Below are positions 45,111 through 54,767 of a DNA stretch of 64,000 bases, one piece after another. Each line of letters opens with the position of its first letter. Position 1 is the first letter of the stretch. The notes under the pieces are model-generated. The model did no database searches. It saw only the letters and a program-made list of their open reading frames with translations, and was not told the DNA's origin. The DNA lies in the NCBI GenBank assembly GCA_016868775.1, contig VGFT01000001.1:479734-543733 (forward strand), in the 5' to 3' direction. Position numbers and translations under genes: made by a program. Origin of the DNA: Bacteroidota bacterium (GTDB lineage Bacteria > Bacteroidota > Bacteroidia > Chitinophagales > Chitinophagaceae).

Positions 45111-45641
45111 ATGCCCACGCCACGAATACTAAAAATTGGTCGGGATCCCAGAAATGACCATGTGCTAACGCATGTGTCCATTTCCCGCTACCATGTTGAG
45201 GTATTCATCAACGAGGAAGGTCTTGTTTTCGTAACGGATCTACGCTCGTCGAACGGCACCTTTATTAACGGAAAAAGACTTTCAGGTTCTACGTTGTTAC
45301 AACCAGGCGACATATTAAAACTCGGGGCCGAGCGACCCGTTAAGTGGCAGGAGTGGACCAAGGATACGGCGCGTTCGAGCAACAGCGTTGGTGCGCCGGA
45401 AAATAGCATCTTGGATCTATCACAGCCGCCCCCCGCGGGATTTTTTGAACGCTACCGTTGGGTTTTGCTTGCTTCCCTGATCGGCCTCGTAGCACTCATC
45501 CTTTTTGTACTTATTTATCTAAAAACTACCGGCAGGCTCGGATCTTTTGGTTTTCCAAAATTCGGCGTAATGCTTAGCTATTGGGTCTACGAAGTACCCC
45601 GGCATCCTGCATCCTTTAACAGTAGTCTCCTCTATGCCTAA
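45111..45641 (+). CDS. FHA-domain protein with single membrane helix
   Basis: A 176-residue protein with an N-terminal FHA domain ('ILKIGRDPRNDHVL', 'HVSISRYHVEVF', 'DLRSSNGTFINGKRL'), a short Ser/Pro linker, and a membrane helix ('WVLLASLIGLVALILFVLIY') near residues 120-140, leaving the FHA domain in the cytoplasm and about 35 residues beyond the helix. The stop overlaps the start of the following kinase gene by eight bases, so the two are translationally coupled. Likely a membrane-tethered reader for the kinase. Confidence 0.88.
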   Translation: MPTPRILKIGRDPRNDHVLTHVSISRYHVEVFINEEGLVFVTDLRSSNGTFINGKRLSGSTLLQPGDILKLGAERPVKWQEWTKDTARSSNSVGAPENSILDLSQPPPAGFFERYRWVLLASLIGLVALILFVLIYLKTTGRLGSFGFPKFGVMLSYWVYEVPRHPASFNSSLLYA

Positions 45642-46461
45642 GCAGATCTCTTATATAGAAATCGTCAAAAAGCTGGATTCGGGTGGCTCGGCAAATCTAT
45701 ACCTTGGAATTGATCTTAATACCGGAAATCCGGTAGCGGTTAAGGAATTAAAAGACTTCTTATTTAAAAATTCCTATACACTAGAACTATTTCGAAAAGA
45801 GGCCAATCGGTATTTATACCTCGACCATCCGAATATTGTTCGATTGGAAGACTTGATCCTTTATCCCGATAAAGGGTATCTGGTTATGGAGTATATCGAG
45901 GGGAAGAACCTGCGGGATTATATGAAATCCGTAACCGGACCCATGCCTTTTCAAAACGCAGCATTGCTGATCTCCGAGACCTTGAATGCCTTGGGATATG
46001 CACACCAACACGATGTGATCCATTTAGACATCAAGCCTTCCAATATTATGCTCTCGGTTGAAAATAAGATCAAATTGATCGATTTTGGTATTTCACAGAC
46101 AAGAAATCGAGCCAATGAGCGGGTCATGGGTACGCCCCTTTACATGAGTCCCGAACAGATCGATGGAGAAAACATCGATGAGCGTACAGATATCTACTCG
46201 CTGGGCGTTACTATATATGAGTTGATAACCGGACGTCTCCCCTTTAACACTAGCGGTACTTCTGAGGAATTATTGCGGAACATCAAAAAACAAGAAATAA
46301 AACCCATTAAGGCACTAAATCGGTACGACAAAGAACTGGAAGACGAGATGAATGCGATTATTATGCAGGCAACGGCAAAAGACCCGGAAGACCGGTTTCC
46401 AAATTGTCAGGCCTTTAAAGACGCTCTGGAATCAATTATTCACAAAAACCTAAGTATATGA
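45634..46461 (+). CDS. Soluble Ser/Thr protein kinase
   Basis: A 275-residue kinase that is essentially the catalytic domain alone. It has the Gly loop 'LDSGGSANLYLG', ATP Lys 'VAVKELKD', catalytic loop 'VIHLDIKPSNIM' (HLD instead of HRD, a non-RD kinase), 'KLIDFGISQ' and 'GTPLYMSPEQ'. Lacking the Arg that normally holds the activation segment, it may be constitutively active or controlled by FHA partners. It overlaps the FHA gene upstream (eight bases) and the M48 gene downstream (four bases, ATGA). Confidence 0.92.
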   Translation: MPKQISYIEIVKKLDSGGSANLYLGIDLNTGNPVAVKELKDFLFKNSYTLELFRKEANRYLYLDHPNIVRLEDLILYPDKGYLVMEYIEGKNLRDYMKSVTGPMPFQNAALLISETLNALGYAHQHDVIHLDIKPSNIMLSVENKIKLIDFGISQTRNRANERVMGTPLYMSPEQIDGENIDERTDIYSLGVTIYELITGRLPFNTSGTSEELLRNIKKQEIKPIKALNRYDKELEDEMNAIIMQATAKDPEDRFPNCQAFKDALESIIHKNLSI

Positions 46462-47285
46462 AAACTGTCATGAAATCCCTTTTTGCCCTACTCCTGCTGG
46501 GTGGATTACCCACTCTACTCTTTGCACAAAAGATCCCTTGTAGCAAAACCTGCAACAATAATATCAAACACGATTTTCAGTCGTGTATTGATGGTACGAT
46601 TACAGGTGGCGGTGATTTAGAAAAAATGATTTTTGAAATGTGTTGTACGAGCGTAAAAGTAAGCGTAAAAGAAGAGATGGATTTTGGAAATGACGCTATG
46701 GAGGAAACAAAAAAGGAGTATAAATTTATTACAACAGGCCCCCAAGTGGCTAAGCTTAAAACGATTCTTAACAATTTAGTTTCGAAAATTCAGAAACCAC
46801 AAGGATTTGTTTTTTCTGTTTACTTGTTGGACAGCGATGTACTCAATGCCTGGACTTGCGGCGGCAAGATATATTTCACCACCGAGATGATTGATTTCTG
46901 TAAAAGCGATGATGAGATCGCCTGTATCATGGGGCATGAGATATCACATAATTTGCTGGGGCACATCAATGAAAAACTTAGAAGGTTTAAAGCCTCAGAG
47001 AGTTTTCCGATTCTGGGACAATTCGCTTATACATTAGCCTCTGTTCTTACCACTCCTTTTGGTCAAGAGGATGAGGCGCACTGTGATCTTTTAGGTATTG
47101 ATTTAGCACGGGCAGCCGGATATCGGGGTTGTGAGGCAATTCCGCTTTGGAATCGAATGGCTGAAAAGTCGGGAGAATATGATGATGTATCTAACTACTT
47201 TAGCTCACACCCCCATCCGGAAAAGCGGGTTGATTGTATCGCTGCTCACATCAAATCTACTTATTCAACTCAATGCGCAAAATAG
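46458..47285 (+). CDS. Exported M48-family metallopeptidase
   Basis: A 275-residue protein with signal peptide ('KSLFALLLLGGLPTLLFAQ'). The zinc site is 'CIMGHEISHNLLGH' (HEXXH) with the third ligand Glu in 'QEDEAHCDLLGIDLA', and 'FSSHPHPEKRVDCI' closes the domain, as in BepA/LoiP-type periplasmic M48 proteases of outer-membrane quality control. The mature protein has many cysteines, probably disulfide-bonded. It sits inside the FHA/kinase operon, overlapping the kinase gene by four bases and the next gene by 13, so it is probably part of the same envelope function. Confidence 0.9.
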   Translation: MKTVMKSLFALLLLGGLPTLLFAQKIPCSKTCNNNIKHDFQSCIDGTITGGGDLEKMIFEMCCTSVKVSVKEEMDFGNDAMEETKKEYKFITTGPQVAKLKTILNNLVSKIQKPQGFVFSVYLLDSDVLNAWTCGGKIYFTTEMIDFCKSDDEIACIMGHEISHNLLGHINEKLRRFKASESFPILGQFAYTLASVLTTPFGQEDEAHCDLLGIDLARAAGYRGCEAIPLWNRMAEKSGEYDDVSNYFSSHPHPEKRVDCIAAHIKSTYSTQCAK

Positions 47286-48163
47286 TCGTGAAAATTCTTA
47301 TAAGTAGTCTTTTTCTTGCCGGTGTGCTATACACCTGCGGGGGTATAAAAGTTCCTGAGGTAACGGGAATCGAATTGACGGGAATGGATTCTTTTGCCGA
47401 CGGAAAATTCTACGGTCAGGGAATCGTTACCATTAAAAATAACAATTCCATCCAGATCGCCAGCAAAAACGTTGAGTTCGATCTTTTTTATAGGAACAAA
47501 CAAGTGAGCTCTGGCGAAACCCAAGAGAATTTTGTTTTGAAAGGGAAACAGGCGACACGTGTGCCCGTTCGTTTTGCCATCATGGTTGACTCCTTGCTGG
47601 AATATGCCAATGAAATTTTAGGCAAGGATACGGTCGAGTTCAACTCGAAAGTCACCGGAAATTTCACAGCCCTCAGTTTCAAAATATCCCACAAACAAGT
47701 TATTAAGCTACCCACAAAGACACTGATAAGCGGGCTGGTTGGCCAATTGGCACAAGAGGGTGTCAAGATCTCCAATCCAGGGGTTGAGAAATTCACGCTG
47801 CAGAAAACGACGTTAACGTTCGACCTGAATGTCAAAAACACCCTTCCCTTTGACCTGGTTATAACGGAGTGCCATTTTGATGTTTTGAATAAAGAAGATG
47901 CCACGAATTCATCGGGCGAGTGGGAATTAACCGATGTGGTTACCATACCTCCGGATACCGATACCCTGATAAACAGTAAGGCGGTCGTCAATAATTTTCA
48001 GGCAGCAACCGATATTTTGGGAAATGTTATGAAGCGAAAACTTGATTTCTATATTGATGGATATGCTATGATCGATTACAAGGGGAGCAGTATAAAAATA
48101 CCTCTTAAACAACACCTGGTTTTCAATCCGCTTACCGGTGAAATTCGGGTTCAAGAAGACTGA
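47273..48163 (+). CDS. LEA14/WHy-like lipoprotein
   Basis: A 296-residue protein. The leader 'ISSLFLAGVLYTCGG' gives a probable lipobox (LYTC). Two successive beta-sandwich units resemble LEA type 2 / WHy domains ('GQGIVTIKNNNSIQIASKNV', 'QENFVLKGKQATRVPVRFAI', then 'TLTFDLNVKNTLPFDLVITE', 'VTIPPDTDTLINSKAVV'). Such domains are found in envelope proteins that bind lipids or stabilise other proteins. ATG 47273, overlapping the M48 gene by 13 bases, is preferred because the leader begins there. The FHA-ABC transporter gene follows after two bases. Confidence 0.8.
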   Translation: MRKIVVKILISSLFLAGVLYTCGGIKVPEVTGIELTGMDSFADGKFYGQGIVTIKNNNSIQIASKNVEFDLFYRNKQVSSGETQENFVLKGKQATRVPVRFAIMVDSLLEYANEILGKDTVEFNSKVTGNFTALSFKISHKQVIKLPTKTLISGLVGQLAQEGVKISNPGVEKFTLQKTTLTFDLNVKNTLPFDLVITECHFDVLNKEDATNSSGEWELTDVVTIPPDTDTLINSKAVVNNFQAATDILGNVMKRKLDFYIDGYAMIDYKGSSIKIPLKQHLVFNPLTGEIRVQED

Positions 48164-48165
48164 TT

Positions 48166-50526
48166 ATGAAAATTGGATTTGTATACAAGGGAAAATTGAT
48201 AAAAAAAATAAAGTTTTCGTCTAATAAACCCCAAGAGGTCATAATAGGACGTTCCGCTTCTGCCGATGTATCGATGGCTGATGTTAGTACGTTGTCCTCT
48301 CGTCATGCACAGCTCTTTTTTGATGGCAGCGCTCAGTTGCACATAATGGACTTAAATAGTAGCAATGGGACGTTCATTAATGGAGCCCGAATCGATGGAT
48401 TTAAAACACTTCCTGTACGTACGGTAGATAAGATTGAGATCGGCGGGGTTCAATTGGTGTTAAATCCCGATGCTTACGAACAGCGATCGGGGTCTGATCG
48501 ATTAAGTTCCTTGGAATTAGACATGGGGCAGAACTATACGGACATCATAGAAAAATTATCCAAAAAGGAAGAGATCATTTTAGGTCGGGATAGTAGTTGT
48601 GATGTCGTATTAAATTATGGTTTTATCAGTCGACAGCACGCTTCCATTCGTAAAAAAGGGCCGGATAGTTTTGTGATTACCGATTTGGGGTCGCTGAATG
48701 GTACTTATATTAATGGGAAACGGATCAATAAGGCTGACTTTACCAGCAAAGACGATTTTTTCTTGGGGCGATTGAAGCTGTCCCTGCGTGGTCATATTCG
48801 CGATCTGTCGAATGAGGTAGCAATTCGGGTTGAGCGCATCGTGAAGAGATTTAGCAATAATAAAGTTGGTTTGCATGAAACCACTTTTGAGATTCCGGCT
48901 AAATCGCTTTTGGCTATCATGGGCCCCTCGGGCTGTGGTAAGTCCACTTTGTTAAAAGCACTCAATGGAGATTCGCCAGTTACCTCGGGAAAAGTATATA
49001 TATGTGGACTGGAATTAAATGAGAACTTCGATCTGATTAAAAATCTAATCGGTTACGTTCCACAAGACGATATTGTTCACCGTGAATTGACCGTTGAGCA
49101 GTCGTTGCGCTATGCTGCGAAGCTGCGGCTATCGAATGTGAGTGATGCGGATATCGATGCGAAGATCGATTCCGTTCTGGCTAGCCTTAATATTGAAATC
49201 ATCAAGGGCCATCGGGTTTCCAAAATCAGTGGTGGGCAACGTAAACGAGTTTCTATTGCGGTGGAATTGTTGAACGATCCAACCATTCTTTTCCTGGATG
49301 AGCCTACCTCTCCCTTGGATCCCGAAACGATCGAGAACTTCCTGGAGAGCATGCAAAAACTGGCGCAAAACGGCACCACGGTGGTTATGGTTACGCATAA
49401 ACCGGAAGATCTGGAATATATGCAGTCAGTGATCTTCATGGCGGAGGGTGGACATTTGGTTTATTTCGATAAGGCCAGCCGAGATGCCTACCTGCAGTAT
49501 TTTAATGTGGAGAAAACCCCCCGGATCTATAGCAATCTGGTTAACAAGCAGGCAGAAAAATGGATCACCAAGTATAAACAAACCAACCCTTCTAAGCCCA
49601 ATACAGATTCCCGGCCACAACCGCCTAAGTCGAGACAAAAGACGAACTATTTCTCCCAATACTTTTGGCTAACGCGGCGATACTTTAGTATTAAACTAAA
49701 TGATCAAATGAACTCCGCCATTATGGTTGGCCAGGCTCCTTTAATCGCCACCTTGGTGCTAGTGATCTTTTCAGAAGTATACTTGGCCGTTCCTTTCTTG
49801 CTAACAATCTCTGCACTTTGGTTTGGGGCGACCAACGCTGCGCGCGAAATCGTGGCCGAGTTGCCGATTTACAAGCGGGAGCGTATGTTCAATCAGGGCA
49901 TATTCCCTTATATATTATCCAAATTCACTGTTCTATCTACTTTCGCCGCTGTGCAGTGCTTCATTTTTACCCTTTTCATGTACTTCGGGTATCATTCCTG
50001 CGGAGGTGGGGAGAAAGATGTTTGTGTGACTTGGCAAAGTCCTGAAAAAACATTCCTATGGATGCTGTTTATTTCCGGAGTGGGTACCTTGATGGGACTT
50101 TTGCTTTCAGCTGTTGTATCCACTACAGAGAAGGTTATGAGTCTTGTGCCAATTGTTCTCATCCCCCAACTCATGTTGGCAGGGGTAATAGCCAAAATTG
50201 GCAATAAAGCAGTTGAATTTCTCAGCTATCTCACCATATCACGTTGGGGAACGGAAGGGTTTGCAAAAATTCAAGGTACTGTCATCTATGCAAGTATGGG
50301 TGTTGGAGCCGATGGCAAACCAACGGGTGAAGAAGTTCTTATTAAGAAGAATGCAAGCGAAATATTGAATAAATCCTTTCTTCAAGCTTATCAAGACAAG
50401 ATATATTTTGGGGAACTTACCGGGACGTTACGATTGGATTTTTTAGCGCTGACCACGATCGGAGTAATTTTCTTTATCTGTCTCTACCTGGCACTAAAAG
50501 TAAAAGATCCAATAAAAATATCTTGA
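48166..50526 (+). CDS. FHA-FHA-ABC transporter fusion (ABCG-like)
   Basis: A 786-residue protein with two N-terminal FHA domains ('VIIGRSASADVSM'/'DLNSSNGTFINGARI' and 'IILGRDSSCDVVL'/'DLGSLNGTYINGKRI'). An ABC ATPase follows: Walker A 'MGPSGCGKSTLLKAL', signature 'ISGGQRKRVSIAVELL', Walker B 'ILFLDEPTSPLD', switch His 'VMVTHKPEDLE'. The C-terminal permease half has six or so helices of the ABC2/ABCG type. Transport activity is probably gated by phosphothreonine binding to the FHA pair. Last gene of the compact operon, two bases after the LEA14-like gene. The transported substrate is unknown. Confidence 0.93.
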   Translation: MKIGFVYKGKLIKKIKFSSNKPQEVIIGRSASADVSMADVSTLSSRHAQLFFDGSAQLHIMDLNSSNGTFINGARIDGFKTLPVRTVDKIEIGGVQLVLNPDAYEQRSGSDRLSSLELDMGQNYTDIIEKLSKKEEIILGRDSSCDVVLNYGFISRQHASIRKKGPDSFVITDLGSLNGTYINGKRINKADFTSKDDFFLGRLKLSLRGHIRDLSNEVAIRVERIVKRFSNNKVGLHETTFEIPAKSLLAIMGPSGCGKSTLLKALNGDSPVTSGKVYICGLELNENFDLIKNLIGYVPQDDIVHRELTVEQSLRYAAKLRLSNVSDADIDAKIDSVLASLNIEIIKGHRVSKISGGQRKRVSIAVELLNDPTILFLDEPTSPLDPETIENFLESMQKLAQNGTTVVMVTHKPEDLEYMQSVIFMAEGGHLVYFDKASRDAYLQYFNVEKTPRIYSNLVNKQAEKWITKYKQTNPSKPNTDSRPQPPKSRQKTNYFSQYFWLTRRYFSIKLNDQMNSAIMVGQAPLIATLVLVIFSEVYLAVPFLLTISALWFGATNAAREIVAELPIYKRERMFNQGIFPYILSKFTVLSTFAAVQCFIFTLFMYFGYHSCGGGEKDVCVTWQSPEKTFLWMLFISGVGTLMGLLLSAVVSTTEKVMSLVPIVLIPQLMLAGVIAKIGNKAVEFLSYLTISRWGTEGFAKIQGTVIYASMGVGADGKPTGEEVLIKKNASEILNKSFLQAYQDKIYFGELTGTLRLDFLALTTIGVIFFICLYLALKVKDPIKIS

Positions 50527-50620
50527 GCTAGTACCGCTTCCTGAATTTTTGAGACCTCTGCTCTGTTTTACGGGGCATCATTTTCGAGGCCACGAGTCGT
50601 GAAGTATGAGGCATTATTAA

Positions 50621-52720
50621 TTAAAAAGAAATACCCAGGCCGACCGTTGCATCCATATAGGTACCATTTACTTTATCGAGGATAGCATTCACGCCTCCCA
50701 TGAGGTTTACGGACTTGCTTTTCCCAAGTTTAAGGAATAGTCCCGCTTCTGCCTCCAAACCACTTCTGCTTTCCGAGACTAACGTTCCCCATTTTGTAGT
50801 CTTATTGGACGGGTTACTATAGCTCACTATATCTACTCCCCATAACGGAGAATAACTACCAACGCCTGCTCCTAAGTAGACTTTTGCTGTTTTCCCGCCA
50901 ACCAACAATCCGCCGGTAAATCCAGATCGTACGGCCAACGTCGAGCCATTAAATTCATAGTAGTCAATAATGTGAATGGGGTAGTTGGCAATTACATATT
51001 GATTCGCTCCGGCTTCTGTAATGTCGTAGGAAGACACCTGTGTTTTAAGACTGGTTTTAAAGCGTGCATAAATAAATTTATATCCGGCTGTGATGCTTAG
51101 GTTAGTGAATACGGGCGCCACGACACCCACATTAATGAACCCCTTCTTGCTTTCAGTCTTTTCGTCAATCGTACGTGATACATACGTAGACGAGCCGCAT
51201 AATCCGCCCTCTGCCCGAACCGAAACCGTTTTACCTTTTTTGATGGAGTGTCTGATTGAGGATCCGAGATTGATGGGTAATCCTTCACATTTATCTCCTT
51301 TGTACCAAGTCCACTGGGCTTTGGAATCACCCAAACTACCCCCGACAACTTCAAGCGGGTAGGTTCCATTTTGCTTTACCCCTATCCTGATATAACTGGG
51401 AGGGGTGGAGCGGGGGTTAACGACTACGGCCACTTTCGTAAGGGGACTTTGAGCATTGCACTCCGCCTCGCTCCGAACGTAGAGCGTAGTGGATTGCGTT
51501 TGATCAAATACATAGACTTTATCAAAGCCGATCGGTTGACCCGATGGATCGCTATACCATCGAATATTTACGCCCGGCGCCAAGGAGCTGCTTGTAACAC
51601 GCAGTGTTACCGATTCACCGGCACAAAGGGATACGGGAACGTTGTTGTTTACTTCCAGTGAAGGTAGTTTGGCAACCGATTTGGTGGTAATGGTAAATGA
51701 ATAGCATTTTGAGTCTTCCGTATCATTCAGGTCTTTTACGAAATAGGTCGTAGTTTTTTCAGGGGAAACGGTAATCGAACTTGCCCCGAGCTCTTTATTA
51801 ATTGCTCGTTCTCCCATCCCGCATTTATTTTCGTACCAAGCCCATTTTTTTACCTGTCCCCTGACGCCTCCAGTAACTTTTAATGTAATTGAAGTAGCCG
51901 GACAAACAGCGGCACCCGGAACGCCTTCTACCTTCACTGCATCTCGGATTACCTCTTTTTTCTTTTCTTCTCTTTTGGCCTCCTCAACGGAAACTGTAAA
52001 TCCTAAAAATTCAGTTTCATCGTTTGGCCCCTCTACTCTTACAAAGAAGGTCGTTTCCTCGAAAAGTGTTATCGAGATTTTCTTGCCCGTTTCGCTTAAT
52101 CGATATCTGGTGACATTTGCGGTTTCCGCATACCAAACCCATTTTGCATTGGAGCAAACTCTTCCACCTACCACTTCCAGATCGATTTGTTCACCTGGCT
52201 TGATCGCTCGTGCGATACTGGGCCGGATCGATTCTGCCATTTCATTTTTACACTTCGAATCTTCCTGCTTCGGCTCTTCTTTTTTGGGCTCTTCTTTCTT
52301 TTGTTCTTCTTTTTTGGGGTCTTTTTTCGCTACGATCTTATCACTACTTTTTGTAAATGTTCCATTAAAGAACCATTTAGGATTGCTATTGCTCCCATCC
52401 GTTAAATTATTTAGGTTGATGCCAAACACATCCGACTTTGATTGCCCATAGCAATCCTGATAAGTGATCGTAATTGTAAGGGTTCCACCCTCTTTATACT
52501 TCTTTTTAACTCCACTTACGTTAAGCTTGAATTTAATGGGGACGCCTTCCGCCCCTTTTACCGGGCAAGGGTTTTGATCATTAATTTCTAATATCCAAGT
52601 AGGCTCACTTCGCAGCGAATATTTTTTATTGCCCTGTCCCTGGACACGAAACGACCCAACGATCAGTAGAATCACCATCGTAATTCCAACATATCTAACG
52701 TACTGCTTCCAGTGTATCAT
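50621..52720 (-). CDS. Exported multidomain Ig-like protein with C-terminal beta-barrel
   Basis: A 699-residue secreted protein: signal peptide 'GITMVILLIVGSFRVQGQG', an acidic/Lys linker ('KKEEQKKEEPKKEEPKQED'), and several Ig/SprB-like units with repeated 'GGxxxxxAKWxWY' patterns ('VVGGRVCSNAKWVWYAE', 'VTGGVRGQVKKWAWYENKCG', 'VVGGSLGDSKAQWTWYKGDK'). The last 170 residues look like an outer-membrane barrel with alternating strands, ending in 'VGLGISF' with a terminal Phe. It faces the FHA-ABC gene convergently. It may be an outer-membrane partner of the phospho-signalling region, but this is only positional. Confidence 0.72.
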   Translation of the reverse strand: MIHWKQYVRYVGITMVILLIVGSFRVQGQGNKKYSLRSEPTWILEINDQNPCPVKGAEGVPIKFKLNVSGVKKKYKEGGTLTITITYQDCYGQSKSDVFGINLNNLTDGSNSNPKWFFNGTFTKSSDKIVAKKDPKKEEQKKEEPKKEEPKQEDSKCKNEMAESIRPSIARAIKPGEQIDLEVVGGRVCSNAKWVWYAETANVTRYRLSETGKKISITLFEETTFFVRVEGPNDETEFLGFTVSVEEAKREEKKKEVIRDAVKVEGVPGAAVCPATSITLKVTGGVRGQVKKWAWYENKCGMGERAINKELGASSITVSPEKTTTYFVKDLNDTEDSKCYSFTITTKSVAKLPSLEVNNNVPVSLCAGESVTLRVTSSSLAPGVNIRWYSDPSGQPIGFDKVYVFDQTQSTTLYVRSEAECNAQSPLTKVAVVVNPRSTPPSYIRIGVKQNGTYPLEVVGGSLGDSKAQWTWYKGDKCEGLPINLGSSIRHSIKKGKTVSVRAEGGLCGSSTYVSRTIDEKTESKKGFINVGVVAPVFTNLSITAGYKFIYARFKTSLKTQVSSYDITEAGANQYVIANYPIHIIDYYEFNGSTLAVRSGFTGGLLVGGKTAKVYLGAGVGSYSPLWGVDIVSYSNPSNKTTKWGTLVSESRSGLEAEAGLFLKLGKSKSVNLMGGVNAILDKVNGTYMDATVGLGISF

Positions 52721-53233
52721 TGATGGTCATTATTTTTTATAAGATGTTCACAATCACGCGAAAAATTACAACATATTTTGTTTTGAATTCAATTGTCCGG
52801 GAGGAATTTCAACCCAGGATCCTATTTCCTTATTTGCTTTTTCCTCTCGTTGCTTTCTGATTCCAGGCATTGCTCCTCACCAACTCCCCGAGACAAATCT
52901 TCTACTCCCCCCATTTCATTATTTATCACACAAATAGCTGATAAACAACGAGATATGAAAATTTTATAAATTAAATGAATTGGGTTTTGGTGTTGGGAGG
53001 TCCAGTCTGCTTCAATTCCAAAAAGGTTCCAGAAATAACTCCTGTAGATCTTGCCGCTGCGGGTCTGTCTGTATTATGATCTCATTCCTTGTAATTTTTG
53101 GAGGTAAAGCACATTCCTTTTTGTGAGCGAGAGGATCTATAAGAGAACTAGTGCTAATGCTTTATTTTCGAAAAGAAATTCCATGCGCACGTGACGAAGC
53201 GGTAAGTGGCTAACGCTCGTTTATAAAAAATTA
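52721..53233. other. Intergenic region without recognisable gene
   Basis: About 510 bases between divergent genes. AT-rich near 52740-52800, mixed elsewhere. I see no open frame with protein-like character, no tRNA and no strong hairpin. Promoters for the flanking genes should be here but no convincing TTTG/TAnnTTTG pair was found. Confidence 0.5.
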
Positions 53234-54748
53234 ATGGCCCTTAAGCGGATAATTATACTGTTTTGGTTGATCGGTAGCCTGAGTTCGTCCTATGCACAGC
53301 GTACGCTACTGATTCATTCGGTCACTATTGTGGACGGCAGCGGGCGTGCAGCTTTTCGCGGTTCGGTTCGGATAAAAGATAGTCTGATCGTTGGCGTTGG
53401 ATCTCTTTCGCCCTTGGCAACGGATTCTTTGGTGGATGGACGAAATTTATTTTTGTCGCCCGGATTCATTGACACGCACAGCCATCATTATGGGGATCTG
53501 GCCCGAGCGCCTCAGTCGCTGGCCACCAACAGCCAGGGGATTACCACGCTGGTAACGGGGCAAGACGGCGGAAGCGATCCGATCGATTCTATACGGGCTG
53601 CCTTTTCCGCTCAAGGATTTGCGGTGAATGTGGCCAGCTACACCAGGCATAGTACGCTCCGCGAGCAAGTGTTGGGTGCGGCTAATTTAGGCAGGCCTGC
53701 TTCAACGGAAGAGGTAGAGCAAATGAAGCGCTTGTTGGCCATTGAAATGAAGAATGGTTCGCTTGGGTTATCGAGCGGACTGGAATATGAGGATGCTTTT
53801 TACTCTAGCACGCAAGAAGTGTTGGCACTTGCTCTGGAAGCTGCCCAATGGGGCGGACGGTATATCAGTCATATTCGAATTGAGGATGTGACGCTGGATT
53901 CTGCTATTGGTGAGATCCTGCAGATTGGCCGGGTCACCAAAATGCCGGTACAAATCTCGCACTTGAAGATTGGATTGAAAGATAAGTGGGGTACGGCGAA
54001 TTCGATCTTACAACGACTTGATGCTTCCCGGCGGGAGGGGATTGATGTTACGGCGGATGTTTATCCGTATGATTTTTGGAGCGCAACGTTGCGGGTGTTG
54101 TTTCCAAAGCGCGATTACACCAATTTAGCCAGTGCACAATTTGCGGTGGATCACTTGTTCGATCCGGCTCAATCTTTTCTGGTTCGTTATGCGCCTCAAC
54201 GGTCATACGTGGGGCAGACGGTTTCGGCACTGGCGGTACTGCGTCGGGCGAGTGCGCCTCAAACGTTGATCGATTTGATCGCGGAGGCGGATCGGTTCAA
54301 ATCAGCCAATACCAATTATCCGGCAGGTGTAGAGGCGATCGCAGCAAAGGCGATGACGGAATCCGATGTGCGTGATTTTATTGGTTGCACGCACAGCAAT
54401 ATCTGTTCGGATGGCAGAAGTGGTGGTCACCCGCGCGGATTTGGGGCTTTTACGAAGATCTTGCGGGTTTATGTGCGGGAGGAGAAAACGCTTTCGCTGG
54501 AGGAAGCCGTTCATAAAATGACGGAACTGGGGGCGAAGCATGTAGGGATCAAAAACAGGGGATTGATCAAGTCCGGATATTATGCAGATCTGGTATTATT
54601 TGATCCGTCCACCGTATCAGACCGATCTACGCTCACGGATCCAATCGCCTTGTCGGAGGGTATTAACTGTGTATGGATTAATGGAAGGGTAACGTATCGG
54701 GATAAAACCAGTACGGATAGTCGCTCGGGGGTATTCATCGGAAGATAA
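53234..54748 (+). CDS. Exported N-acyl-D-amino-acid deacylase-like amidohydrolase
   Basis: A 504-residue amidohydrolase of the D-aminoacylase group with a signal peptide ('IIILFWLIGSLSSSYAQ'). The first metal motif 'LSPGFIDTHSHHYGDLARAP' and later 'RYISHIRIE', 'PVQISHLKIG', 'IDVTADVYPY' and 'NICSDGRSGGHPRGFG' match the order of metal and substrate residues. 'GIKNRGLIKSGYYADLVLFD' is the usual C-terminal beta-sandwich signature. It should hydrolyse N-acyl-D-amino acids or D-amino-acid-containing peptides, perhaps peptidoglycan fragments, in the periplasm. Convergent with the exosortase operon, 19 bases away. Confidence 0.88.
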   Translation: MALKRIIILFWLIGSLSSSYAQRTLLIHSVTIVDGSGRAAFRGSVRIKDSLIVGVGSLSPLATDSLVDGRNLFLSPGFIDTHSHHYGDLARAPQSLATNSQGITTLVTGQDGGSDPIDSIRAAFSAQGFAVNVASYTRHSTLREQVLGAANLGRPASTEEVEQMKRLLAIEMKNGSLGLSSGLEYEDAFYSSTQEVLALALEAAQWGGRYISHIRIEDVTLDSAIGEILQIGRVTKMPVQISHLKIGLKDKWGTANSILQRLDASRREGIDVTADVYPYDFWSATLRVLFPKRDYTNLASAQFAVDHLFDPAQSFLVRYAPQRSYVGQTVSALAVLRRASAPQTLIDLIAEADRFKSANTNYPAGVEAIAAKAMTESDVRDFIGCTHSNICSDGRSGGHPRGFGAFTKILRVYVREEKTLSLEEAVHKMTELGAKHVGIKNRGLIKSGYYADLVLFDPSTVSDRSTLTDPIALSEGINCVWINGRVTYRDKTSTDSRSGVFIGR

Positions 54749-54767
54749 GCGCCGATTCTTTAGTCAA

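Noticed and set aside
36013..52720. Type VI secretion locus suggested by kinase/PP2C/FHA genes
   Set aside because: No Tss structural genes (sheath, tube, baseplate, ClpV) are present; the transport genes are Mla-type and ABC instead.
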